Shown: positions 24,872-32,612 of the stretch, one piece after another | How positions within the stretch are numbered: position 1 is the stretch's first letter | Layout of the letters: every line of letters begins with the position of its first letter | Origin: an uncultured Chitinophaga sp. | GTDB lineage: Bacteria > Bacteroidota > Bacteroidia > Chitinophagales > Chitinophagaceae | Reading direction: 5' to 3' | DNA: 34,508 nt | NCBI RefSeq assembly: GCF_937874145.1 | Contig: NZ_CALNBI010000520.1 | Location: 1-34,508, forward strand | The notes under the pieces: generated by a model | Databases searched by the model: none | Told to the model about the DNA's origin: nothing | Seen by the model: only the letters and a program-made list of their open reading frames with translations | Made by a program: the position numbers and the translations under genes

Positions 24872-26044
24872 TTATTGGAGGAAGGGATGCCGGTGGAACT
24901 CCCGCTGCCGGTCGAACAGGTAGCGGTAGGTCGTCAGCTTCCGGCTGTGGAACCCGCCCAGGCTTTCGGCCACATTGAGCATCTTGGGGTTCCAGTCGCC
25001 CACCCATTGCATTTCGTAGTCGTCGTACCGCTTCCGGGCCTGGATGACCTTCGCCCCTTCCACGATCATATACGAATCCACGCCCTTCCCCTGGAATTCC
25101 GGCACCACGCCGAATACCAGCCCGGTGAACTTCCGGCAGGCACCGGTCATCTTCAGCCAGAGGAACTGCAACTTCTGCAACAGGCCGAATTTGCCGCCCA
25201 TATGCTTGAAATACTGGTTGAGGTCGGGCAGGTTGAGCCAGCAAGCGACCGGTTCTTCGTTATGGTACACGAACCAGATCACCTCCTCGTCCATCACCGG
25301 CTTCATTTTCCGGAAAATCAGGATCGCCTGTTCGCGGCTCATTTCCTTATTCCCCCCGTGACCAGCCCAGGCTTTATTGTACACGGTCACGAAATCGGTC
25401 GCGTACTTTTCCAGCTGGTCTTTTTTGAGGTGCCGGGCCGAAAAAGCCGGGTCTGCCGCAATGGTGGCATGCCGGGAGTGGAACTTGCCCTGCAGGGTGG
25501 TTTGCACATCCAGCCCGAAGCATATCTGGTGGAAGAAAGGCTGAAATCCGTAATTCTCGAACAGGGCCTTGTAATAAGGCGGATTGTAAGCCATCCCGAA
25601 GGGCGGGTTCACAAAACCTTCCACCTGCAGCCCCCACCAGCGGTCCCGGTCCCCGAAATTGATGGGCCCGTCCATCGCTTCCATACCCTTTTCCGCGAGC
25701 CAGGCCTTCGCCGTGTCGAACAGCAGGTTGGCGGCCTGCTGGTCGTCTACACAGTCGAAAAATCCGGCTCCGCCCACGGGGAATTCGTCGCCCATGGTCT
25801 TATACCGCTTGTTGACGAACGCGGCTATACGGCCCGTAAGCCTGCCCGATGCGTCGGTCATCACCCAGCGGACGGCTTCCCCGAAACGGAATGCCTTGTT
25901 CTTCTCCGGGTCGAAAATATCTTCGATGTCTTTGTCCAGCGGTTGAATCCATCCTTCCTTGTCTTTATTCAGCTGCACGTGTACGTCGAGGAATGCCCGC
26001 GCCGTTTTTTCATCTTTTACAGGTATAATTTTCATCTGGGCCAT
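24872..26044 (-). CDS. GNAT-like acyltransferase of unknown substrate
   Basis: 390 residues, longer than a single GNAT domain. The C-terminal third has the acetyl-CoA-binding motif A region VFGVVPEFQGKGVDSYM (310-326) and a following QWVGDWNPKMLNVAESLGG segment typical of the fold. The N-terminal half (PINFGDRDRWWGLQVEGF, PPFGMAYNPPYY) is a conserved but uncharacterised part found in proteins of this length in Bacteroidota. Substrate is not predictable. The gene has its own terminator and a TATTTTTG box 5 bases before the first ATG; a second ATG three codons later is possible. Confidence 0.78.
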   Translation of the reverse strand: MAQMKIIPVKDEKTARAFLDVHVQLNKDKEGWIQPLDKDIEDIFDPEKNKAFRFGEAVRWVMTDASGRLTGRIAAFVNKRYKTMGDEFPVGGAGFFDCVDDQQAANLLFDTAKAWLAEKGMEAMDGPINFGDRDRWWGLQVEGFVNPPFGMAYNPPYYKALFENYGFQPFFHQICFGLDVQTTLQGKFHSRHATIAADPAFSARHLKKDQLEKYATDFVTVYNKAWAGHGGNKEMSREQAILIFRKMKPVMDEEVIWFVYHNEEPVACWLNLPDLNQYFKHMGGKFGLLQKLQFLWLKMTGACRKFTGLVFGVVPEFQGKGVDSYMIVEGAKVIQARKRYDDYEMQWVGDWNPKMLNVAESLGGFHSRKLTTYRYLFDRQREFHRHPFLQ

Positions 26045-26049
26045 GGGTG

Positions 26050-26057
26050 CAAAAATA
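26050..26057 (-). promoter_or_regulatory. -7 box TATTTTTG before the GNAT-like gene
   Basis: Full TAnnTTTG match on the minus strand ending 5 bases before the ATG at 26044. No clear -33 TTG. Confidence 0.4.
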
Positions 26058-26319
26058 AAATATATTGGATTCCGTTATTCATCCGGGCAATTTTTGATGC
26101 GTAATGTGAGGAAAATCCTGTCTGTCCCGGTTTAATCCCGTTTGAAAATGCGAATCCCATCCTTCGAAACAATTAACTTTTCGTTTAGCTTTCCACGGTT
26201 ATTTTTATGGAATAACAGAACCCGTGCATCCCGATAAAGCCGCCAGGGGCGGAATACGCAATTGATACCTGAACTATACACAGCATTATACCCTTGACTC
26301 ATACCACACACGCTCCGCT

Positions 26320-27567
26320 ATGCTAAAGAAAAAATGGTGGCTCCTCGCCGCTCTCCTGTTTGTTTGCGCCCTGGGTGGCTATTTCGTATTCGGCAAGAAG
26401 GCCGATGGCCCCGGTGCCCGCGCCACCGTCAAAAAGGACATGTTCCGCGACATCGTGGCCAGCCCCGGTGAGCTCATGGCCGAAAATACCGTCTATATCC
26501 AGGCGCCGCCCCTCCAGGCGAATCAAATCTATGAAGATGTCAAAATCCAGGATATGGTGGCCGAAGGCATTACCGTGAAGGAAGGGGATTACATCGCCAC
26601 ACTGGACGCCGCCGTCGTCAATAAAAAGATCGGGGATGTGCGCATGGAGCTCGACCGCGCGCAAACCACCCTTTCCCAAACCGCCCTCGACACCACGCTG
26701 CAGCTCCGCGAATCGCGGGATGGCATCACCAATATGTATTTCACCCTCGAACAGAAACAGATTGCCCTGCAACTGAGCAAATATGAGCCCCCGGCCACCA
26801 TCCGCCAGGCCGAGCTCGATCTCGATAAGGCGAAACGCGATCTCGAACAGCTGGAGGAAAAACACCGCATCAAAGAACGCCAAAGCATCGCCAAGATGGA
26901 ACAGGCCAACCGCGACGTGGCCCGCCATCAAAATAACCTCAACAACCTCGAAGACCTGAAAAGCAAATTCACCATCAAAGCCCCTAAAAACGGGCTGCTG
27001 GTATACGTGCCCGACTGGTCGCAGGGCGGCAAGAAGAAATCCGGCTCCTCCATCCGCAGCTGGGACCCCAACCTCGCCATGCTCCCCGATCTCAGCAGCA
27101 TGCTTTCCAAAACGTACATCAACGAAGTGGATATCAGCAAGATCAAAAAAGGACAATCCGTGTCCATGGGCCTCGACGCATTTCCTGAAGTGAAACTCTC
27201 CGGCACCGTGACCTCCGTGGCCAACATCGGCGAAAACCGCCCCGGCTCCAATGCGAAGGTATTTGAAGTGATGATCAAGCTCGAAAAGGTGGACTCTATC
27301 CTCAAACCAGGGATGACCACCTCCAACAATATCCTCATCAACGAAGTTCCCGACAAACTGACCATCCCGCTGGAAAGCGTGTTCAGCGAGAAGTCGAAAA
27401 GCTACGTGTACATCCGCCGCGGCAATATGATCGAGAAGCGGGAAGTGGCGCTGGGCAAGAGCAACGACGAAGTGGTGATCGTGGAAAAAGGACTGGCGGC
27501 AGGAGACGAAGTCTTCATGTCGGAACCGGCATCCGCGAAAGATAATGCCATCCTCCCCATTCAATAA
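26320..27567 (+). CDS. Periplasmic adaptor (HlyD/MacA-like) of an efflux system
   Basis: 415 residues. One N-terminal membrane anchor (about 6-24), then a membrane-fusion-protein layout: a broken lipoyl domain (near 60-95 and 210-235, FTIKAPKNGLLVYV), a long coiled-coil hairpin (about 98-210, LDLDKAKRDLEQLEEKHRIKE), a beta-barrel domain (INEVDISKIKKGQSVSMGLDAFPEVKLSGTV in part) and a membrane-proximal domain. Such proteins bridge an inner-membrane ABC permease and a TolC channel. The permease (18 bases downstream) and TolC homologue follow in the same operon. I see no lipobox, so it is anchored by its helix. The 275-base region upstream has only weak promoter matches. Confidence 0.9.
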   Translation: MLKKKWWLLAALLFVCALGGYFVFGKKADGPGARATVKKDMFRDIVASPGELMAENTVYIQAPPLQANQIYEDVKIQDMVAEGITVKEGDYIATLDAAVVNKKIGDVRMELDRAQTTLSQTALDTTLQLRESRDGITNMYFTLEQKQIALQLSKYEPPATIRQAELDLDKAKRDLEQLEEKHRIKERQSIAKMEQANRDVARHQNNLNNLEDLKSKFTIKAPKNGLLVYVPDWSQGGKKKSGSSIRSWDPNLAMLPDLSSMLSKTYINEVDISKIKKGQSVSMGLDAFPEVKLSGTVTSVANIGENRPGSNAKVFEVMIKLEKVDSILKPGMTTSNNILINEVPDKLTIPLESVFSEKSKSYVYIRRGNMIEKREVALGKSNDEVVIVEKGLAAGDEVFMSEPASAKDNAILPIQ

Positions 27568-27585
27568 CGCTCAAACCCGCCACAC

Positions 27586-28929
27586 ATGCAGCAATTATGG
27601 GGTACCCGCAATAGCAACAACCTGCGCATCGCGCTGGATTCCCTCGTGGCCAACCGGCTGCGCTCGTTCCTCACCGCACTGGGCATCATCTTCGGCGTAG
27701 GCGCCGTGATCGCCATGCTGGCCATCGGCCGGGGAGCCAAGGAAGAAATCATGAACCAGATGAAACTGGTCGGCGTCAATAATATCGTCATCAAACCCGT
27801 TACGGAAAAGAAAGAAAATGAGGAAAAAGAAGGGACGGATGACGCGGAAGAAAAGAAAACGAACGGACAGGAAAAGAAAGCCAAGTTCTCCAAAGGCCTC
27901 ACCCTGGCCGATGCGCATTCGATCCTGCGGATGGTGCCCACCGTGGAAGCCATCAGCGCGGAAATGATCCTCGACCAGGACATCATCTATAAAAGCAAAA
28001 GCAGGAAACTCAAGACCGTGGGCGTGGAGCCGTCCTTCTTCCTGCTGAACAACATCGGCTTGTCAGAAGGCCGGATGTTCAACGAAGAGCAGTTGTCGAA
28101 AGGCGAAGGCGTCTGCATCATCGGCGCCGGGGTAAAACGGAAGTTCTTTCTGTCGGAAGACCCGATCGGCAAAGACATCAAATGTGGCCAGCAATGGCTC
28201 CGCGTGATCGGGGTGACCGACGAAAAACTCATCAGCAGCGCCACGAAAGAAAACCTCGGCATCCGCGATTACAACATGGACGTTTATATCCCCATCCAGA
28301 CGGCCGTGCTCCGTTACCGCAACCCCGCTTTCCGCATATCGGAGAACCGCTGGGAGCGGAACAACAACCCGCCGCCCATTCATCAGCTGGACCAGCTGAT
28401 CGTGAAGGTCCGCGACCCGGAGCAGCTCACCGAATCGGCCGGCATTATATCCCGGATGCTGAAACGGCGGCATTCGGATGTGGAGGATTTCGAAGTTTCG
28501 ATCCCGGAGCAGCTCCTCAAGCAGCAGCAGAAAACGAAAGACGTGTTCAATATCGTACTGAGCGCCATCGCGGGGATATCGCTGCTGGTGGGCGGTATCG
28601 GGATCATGAACATCATGCTGGCGTCTGTACTGGAACGGACCAAAGAGATCGGCATCCGCATGGCGCTGGGCGCGCAGAAGACGGACATCGTCATGCAGTT
28701 TCTTTTTGAAGCCGTGCTGATCAGCCTTTGCGGCGGCATTATCGGGATATTGCTCGGCGTGGCCGGTGCGTATTTCGTGGATAAGGTCGCAGACATCAAA
28801 ACCATCATTTCCGCTATATCCATCCTTTTATCCTTTGTGCTGGCATCCTCCGTGGGACTGATCTTCGGGATTTCCCCCGCACGGAAGGCCGCCAACCAGA
28901 ACCCAATTGAATGTTTACGCCATGCTTAA
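27586..28929 (+). CDS. MacB-type ABC permease (FtsX domain) without ATPase domain
   Basis: 447 residues. One N-terminal membrane helix (about 29-48), a large periplasmic MacB-like domain (about 50-320), and three C-terminal helices of the FtsX type starting at ISLLVGGIGIMNIMLASVLERTKEIGIRMALGA, the hallmark MacB segment. A Lys/Glu-rich low-complexity insert occupies about 73-100. Unlike MacB it has no fused ATPase, and no ATPase gene is adjacent, so a LolD/MacB-type ATP-binding subunit must come from elsewhere. The family exports macrolides, peptides, siderophores or lipoproteins; substrate here is unknown. Its last 8 bases overlap the TolC gene start. Confidence 0.92.
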   Translation: MQQLWGTRNSNNLRIALDSLVANRLRSFLTALGIIFGVGAVIAMLAIGRGAKEEIMNQMKLVGVNNIVIKPVTEKKENEEKEGTDDAEEKKTNGQEKKAKFSKGLTLADAHSILRMVPTVEAISAEMILDQDIIYKSKSRKLKTVGVEPSFFLLNNIGLSEGRMFNEEQLSKGEGVCIIGAGVKRKFFLSEDPIGKDIKCGQQWLRVIGVTDEKLISSATKENLGIRDYNMDVYIPIQTAVLRYRNPAFRISENRWERNNNPPPIHQLDQLIVKVRDPEQLTESAGIISRMLKRRHSDVEDFEVSIPEQLLKQQQKTKDVFNIVLSAIAGISLLVGGIGIMNIMLASVLERTKEIGIRMALGAQKTDIVMQFLFEAVLISLCGGIIGILLGVAGAYFVDKVADIKTIISAISILLSFVLASSVGLIFGISPARKAANQNPIECLRHA

Positions 28930-30391
28930 AAAAGTAATCCTGTCCGCCATGTCGGCGGCTACCCTTATACCTGCGGCGAAGGCGCAGCAGTCGCTGAAGC
29001 TGAAAGAAGTGATCGCGATGGCGCAGCGCAACTCGCCGTCGTATTACCGCGCCCAGAGCCGCGCCCTGAACTCGATGTATGCTTACCGGTATTTCAGGTC
29101 GGGGCAGATGCCGCAGCTGGTATTGAATTTTAATAACAGCAGCAGCCCTTTCGGCGAAACGGTGGAAGTGCTGCAGCCGGATGGAAAGATTGAATATATC
29201 CGGAGGAAGACGTCCAACACTTCGCTGGGGCTTGGTTTGCGGCAGAATGTTCCCTGGACCGGGGGCTCCTTTTCCGTCCGTTCCGATCTCAGCCGCTTCG
29301 ATGTGTTCGGGGATATGTCGTCGCAGAACTACCTGGCCACGCCGTTTTCCATCAACTACAACCAGCCGTCGATCGTGTACAACCCGTTCCGCTGGGAGCG
29401 GATGATCGCGCCGATCGCGTACGACGAAAGCAAGCGGCAGTATGTGGAAGACCTGGAAGTGGTGGGGCTCGACGGGGCTTCTTATTTCTTTGCCGCGCTC
29501 ACGGCGCAGGTGCAGGTGAGGATCTACCAGCAGAACGTGAACAACACCGATACGCTGTATAAAATATCCAAAGGCCGCTTCGACCTGGGGAAAATCGCGG
29601 AGAACGAATTGCTGCAGATCGAACTGAGTTTGCTCAACGCCCGCAACACCCTCGAGCAGTCGACCCTCCAGCTGGAAATGGCGTACCAGGAGCTGAAGCG
29701 TTTCCTCAATATGCCGAAAGACGCGGATATCAAACTGGAGATGCCGGACGAGGTGCCGCAGTTCGATGTGCCCCTCGATAAAGCCGTGGCCGAAGCCGGG
29801 AGCAACCGCCAGAGCGTGCTGGAGTTCCGCCGCCGCCGGCTGGAAGCGAACCGGGATGTCGCCGCGGCCAAGGCATACAACGGGTACGAATTCAACCTGC
29901 AGGCGCAGCTGGGGCAGCGGAACAGCGACGAAAAGCTGCGGCAGGCGTATGCCGGGGGCGAAGTGCAGCAGAACCTCAGCGTAGGCGTGGGTATCCCGAT
30001 CATGGACTGGGGGCGCGCCCGCAACAGGGTCCGCCAGGCGAAAGCCAACCGCGACCTCATCGAGATCGACGTGCAGCAGGAAGAAAGGAAATTCGAGCAG
30101 GAAGTATTCCTGCAAACCCAGCAGTTCAATATCCAGAAACGCGTGCTGGCCAGCGCCGCGAAGGCCGATACCATCGCCGGGCTGCGGTACGAGATCACCA
30201 AGCAGCGTTACCTCATCGGTAAAATCAGTATCACCGACCTCAACCTCGCGCAGCAGGAAAAAGACCAGGCCTCGCAGTCGTTCATCAACGCCCTGCGCAA
30301 CTTCTGGAACAATTACTACACCCTCCGCCGGCTGACGCTGTATGATTTCGAGAAGAACGAAAAGATCCGGTACGAGTTCGACGAAGACTAA
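28922..30391 (+). CDS. TolC-family outer-membrane channel
   Basis: 489 residues from the ATG at 28922, which gives MLKKVILSAMSAATLIPAAKAQ, a clean signal peptide; a TTG at 28907 would add five residues. The protein has the two-fold repeated helical barrel of the OEP family, with long amphipathic helices (for example LSLLNARNTLEQSTLQLEMA and the second copy DLNLAQQEKDQASQSF). It forms the outer-membrane exit of the tripartite efflux pump begun by the two upstream genes. The start overlaps the permease stop by 8 bases, indicating translational coupling. A terminator follows at 30416. Confidence 0.92.
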   Translation: MLKKVILSAMSAATLIPAAKAQQSLKLKEVIAMAQRNSPSYYRAQSRALNSMYAYRYFRSGQMPQLVLNFNNSSSPFGETVEVLQPDGKIEYIRRKTSNTSLGLGLRQNVPWTGGSFSVRSDLSRFDVFGDMSSQNYLATPFSINYNQPSIVYNPFRWERMIAPIAYDESKRQYVEDLEVVGLDGASYFFAALTAQVQVRIYQQNVNNTDTLYKISKGRFDLGKIAENELLQIELSLLNARNTLEQSTLQLEMAYQELKRFLNMPKDADIKLEMPDEVPQFDVPLDKAVAEAGSNRQSVLEFRRRRLEANRDVAAAKAYNGYEFNLQAQLGQRNSDEKLRQAYAGGEVQQNLSVGVGIPIMDWGRARNRVRQAKANRDLIEIDVQQEERKFEQEVFLQTQQFNIQKRVLASAAKADTIAGLRYEITKQRYLIGKISITDLNLAQQEKDQASQSFINALRNFWNNYYTLRRLTLYDFEKNEKIRYEFDED

Positions 30392-30415
30392 AAACGGAGC
30401 CATATACCAGACGAA

Positions 30416-30456
30416 GCCGGGTTTTCGCTATGAAAATCCGGCATTATTTTTTCTAT
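30416..30456 (+). terminator. Intrinsic terminator of the efflux operon
   Basis: GCCGGGTTTTC (30416-30426) pairs with GAAAATCCGGC (30432-30442) with one G-U pair, followed by ATTATTTTTTCT. Confidence 0.82.
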
Positions 30457-30466
30457 AAGCGGGGAT

Positions 30467-31093
30467 ATGCGTCCAAATTGGATTATAATCGCCGCTTTAT
30501 CCGTGGTGGCCGTGGCCCTGGGCATCAAATCCTGCCACGACCAGAACCGCGCCCGTACCTTGTTGCGCGTGAATGCCGGGCTGATCCGGGAGAACCAGGA
30601 ACTGAAAGACCGCCTCACCCTCAGCAACCGCACCACGCAACAGATTGCCGACCGGAAAGACATGCAGTTGCAGATGCAGGCCACTTTCGTGGACCGCCGT
30701 GAATATTTCCGCCGCAACTGGAAACAATACATCACCCTGCATACCGGGGATTACAAGACCGGATTCCTGGGCGGTATCCGCAACCTGGAAATCACTTTGC
30801 GGAACCAGACGGAATACGCGCTGGACAATGCCGTGGTAATGGTGGAATACCTCCGCGGGAATGGCAGCGTCTTCAAATCGGAACCTTACACCATTCACAA
30901 TATCCCCGAAAAAGGCAGCAGGACGATCCAGGCCAGCAATTCCCGGAAAGGGACGAAGGTGAACATCCGGCTGGTGAGCGTCACAAGCCAGCCCATGAAC
31001 TTCTGCTGGTCGGCGGATAAAAGGGTGGTTCCCGGGGATGAGGACCCCTGGGCCTGCGTTCCCAAAGCCAAACCGGCGGACACGCTCAGATAA
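30467..31093 (+). CDS. Hypothetical membrane-anchored protein with coiled coil
   Basis: 208 residues of no family I recognise. An N-terminal hydrophobic segment (about 5-20) is followed by a heptad-like region (about 27-65, LLRVNAGLIRENQELKDRL), then a beta-rich domain (about 95-190) with LGGIRNLEITLRNQTEYALDNAVVMVEYL, which looks like an immunoglobulin-like or transglutaminase-adjacent fold of the kind seen in envelope proteins. Likely anchored in the inner membrane facing the periplasm. It lies after the efflux-operon terminator, 75 bases from tolC, and has its own terminator; a link to the pump is possible but unproven. Confidence 0.7.
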   Translation: MRPNWIIIAALSVVAVALGIKSCHDQNRARTLLRVNAGLIRENQELKDRLTLSNRTTQQIADRKDMQLQMQATFVDRREYFRRNWKQYITLHTGDYKTGFLGGIRNLEITLRNQTEYALDNAVVMVEYLRGNGSVFKSEPYTIHNIPEKGSRTIQASNSRKGTKVNIRLVSVTSQPMNFCWSADKRVVPGDEDPWACVPKAKPADTLR

Positions 31094-31111
31094 GCAATCA
31101 TCATATATAGA

Positions 31112-31146
31112 AAAAGGGAGGCTGCCTGCGATGGCGCCTCCCTTTT
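31112..31146. terminator. Bidirectional terminator
   Basis: AAAAGGGAGGC (31112-31122) pairs with GCCTCCCTTTT (31136-31146). Placed between convergent genes ending at 31093 (plus) and 31161 (minus), with A/T flanks suitable for both. Confidence 0.82.
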
Positions 31147-31160
31147 CACGTTTATGCAGT

Positions 31161-32393
31161 TTATCGTTTGCTTTTCAGGTCTACTTTCCCGAACTCGGAG
31201 CCATCGTCTTTCAGCATGACGAGCTGCAGGTCTTTTTCCGTGGCTTTTACCTGGATGAGGGTGCGGTTGCCGTCTTTCGGGCCGCCGCCGATCACGATGG
31301 GGTAGGAATGTTGCCCTTTCACCGGCTGGTGGATGCCCATTTTATGGGTGTGGCCGGCGATGAAGAGGTCGATGCCCGCCTTCTCGAAGATATCCGCGAA
31401 CATTTCGCGACAATGGGTGGGGCCGTGCCAGTCGCCGGAATAATAATGCGGGATGTGCATCATCACGACCCGGAATTTGGCTTTTTTGAAGGCCGGGGAG
31501 GCGACGATCTTTTTCAGGTTTTCGGCCTGTTGGCGGCGGTATTCATCGAAGTTGACGATGCCGGCGTACACGGGGTGGTCGTCGGGCTTGTCTTCCCCGG
31601 TATCGAGGACGGTGAAGTGGACGGGGCCCCAGGCGCGGTCGAAAATATAGCCGCCGTCGAAGTAATTGGCCAGTTCGCGGCGGTATTTGCCACGGGTTTC
31701 GTGGTTGCCGCGGGTGAAGATGAAGGGTGTTTTGGAGGCGAAGGCTTTGCCGGCGGGGGCGAGTAGGTGATCGATGATTTGTTTCTCATCTTCCTGGTAA
31801 TCAAATACATCGCCGTTGAGGAACACGAAATCGTACGGTTGTTTGGCGAGGCCGGTGAGGTGGGGGATGCTTTCCGGGCGGTCGTGGATGTCGTTGATGA
31901 CGAGCCAGGAGGCTTCCGCCGGTTTGAGGGCGGGCGTGGTGAAGGTGTGGATATCGGAGACGAGGGTGTCGCCGTAGGTGAGTTTATAGGGCCGGAATTC
32001 CACGATCTCCTTGGAGTGCACCCGGTAGTGGTAGGTGGTTCCGGGTTTGAGGTGGGAGAGGCGGATGCGGTGGAGGTTGTTATAGGAGTCGACGATGCCG
32101 GCGCTGGCGTGGTGGGCCGTGGTGCCGAGGGCTTCGGTTTCTCCGTATTCCACCCAGGAGTAAGTGGGTTTGTTGCTGAGCCACATGACCGTCATGCCGT
32201 CGGGCATGGGGTGCTGGAGGTAGGGCTGGCAGAGGAAGGCGTGGGCGTCGGCGGCGGTTTCGGCGTTGGGGGCCGAAACGGCTGTAGCGGCTGCGCGGGC
32301 TCCGGGGGCCAGGGTGGCGGCGCCAAAGAGGCCGGCCTTCGTGAGGGTGCCGAGGAATTTGCGGCGTGGGAGAACGGGCTTATCGTTTTGCAT
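31161..32393 (-). CDS. Tat-exported metallophosphoesterase (purple acid phosphatase-like)
   Basis: 410 residues. Twin-arginine signal PRRKFLGTLTKAGLFG (Arg10-Arg11) with cleavage near GARA. A fibronectin-like N-terminal domain (about 55-155, ending HTFTTPALKP) precedes the phosphoesterase domain with all metal-ligand motifs: NDIHD (167-171), NGDVFD (193-198), GNHE (229-232), MHIPHY (312-317) and GHTH (347-350). The layout is that of PhoD/purple-acid-phosphatase relatives acting on phosphate esters in the periplasm; the substrate is unknown. Tat export fits a protein that acquires its metals in the cytoplasm. Its promoter region is shared with the divergent atpD promoter. Confidence 0.92.
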   Translation of the reverse strand: MQNDKPVLPRRKFLGTLTKAGLFGAATLAPGARAAATAVSAPNAETAADAHAFLCQPYLQHPMPDGMTVMWLSNKPTYSWVEYGETEALGTTAHHASAGIVDSYNNLHRIRLSHLKPGTTYHYRVHSKEIVEFRPYKLTYGDTLVSDIHTFTTPALKPAEASWLVINDIHDRPESIPHLTGLAKQPYDFVFLNGDVFDYQEDEKQIIDHLLAPAGKAFASKTPFIFTRGNHETRGKYRRELANYFDGGYIFDRAWGPVHFTVLDTGEDKPDDHPVYAGIVNFDEYRRQQAENLKKIVASPAFKKAKFRVVMMHIPHYYSGDWHGPTHCREMFADIFEKAGIDLFIAGHTHKMGIHQPVKGQHSYPIVIGGGPKDGNRTLIQVKATEKDLQLVMLKDDGSEFGKVDLKSKR

Positions 32394-32412
32394 TATAAAG
32401 AGTGTTAGGCCC

Positions 32413-32444
32413 TAAAAATAATGCTGGCCATCCGTAAAAGCCAA
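32413..32444 (-). promoter_or_regulatory. Possible promoter of the metallophosphoesterase gene
   Basis: TTG (complement of 32442-32444), 21 bases, TATTTTTA (complement of 32413-32420; final base differs from TAnnTTTG). About 20 bases before the start. Confidence 0.4.
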
Positions 32445-32525
32445 CTTATTGAGTATAATTAGTATATATTTATCGTTCCGGGGTGTAAAACCTGACGAAA
32501 ATCACCCCAAATCAAATTCCCGGAA

Positions 32526-32558
32526 TTTTGGGTTTTCTGGCTTCAATTGTTACCTTTG
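32526..32558 (+). promoter_or_regulatory. Strong Bacteroidota promoter of atpD-atpC
   Basis: TTTTG (32526-32530), 20 bases, TACCTTTG (32551-32558): both elements match fully. The leader of about 50 bases is A-rich just before the ATG, as in highly expressed genes of the phylum. Confidence 0.8.
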
Positions 32559-32612
32559 CGCGAAATTTTGCATTAGCACATTTTACTTGCGTACTATAAA
32601 CAACTAACAAAT

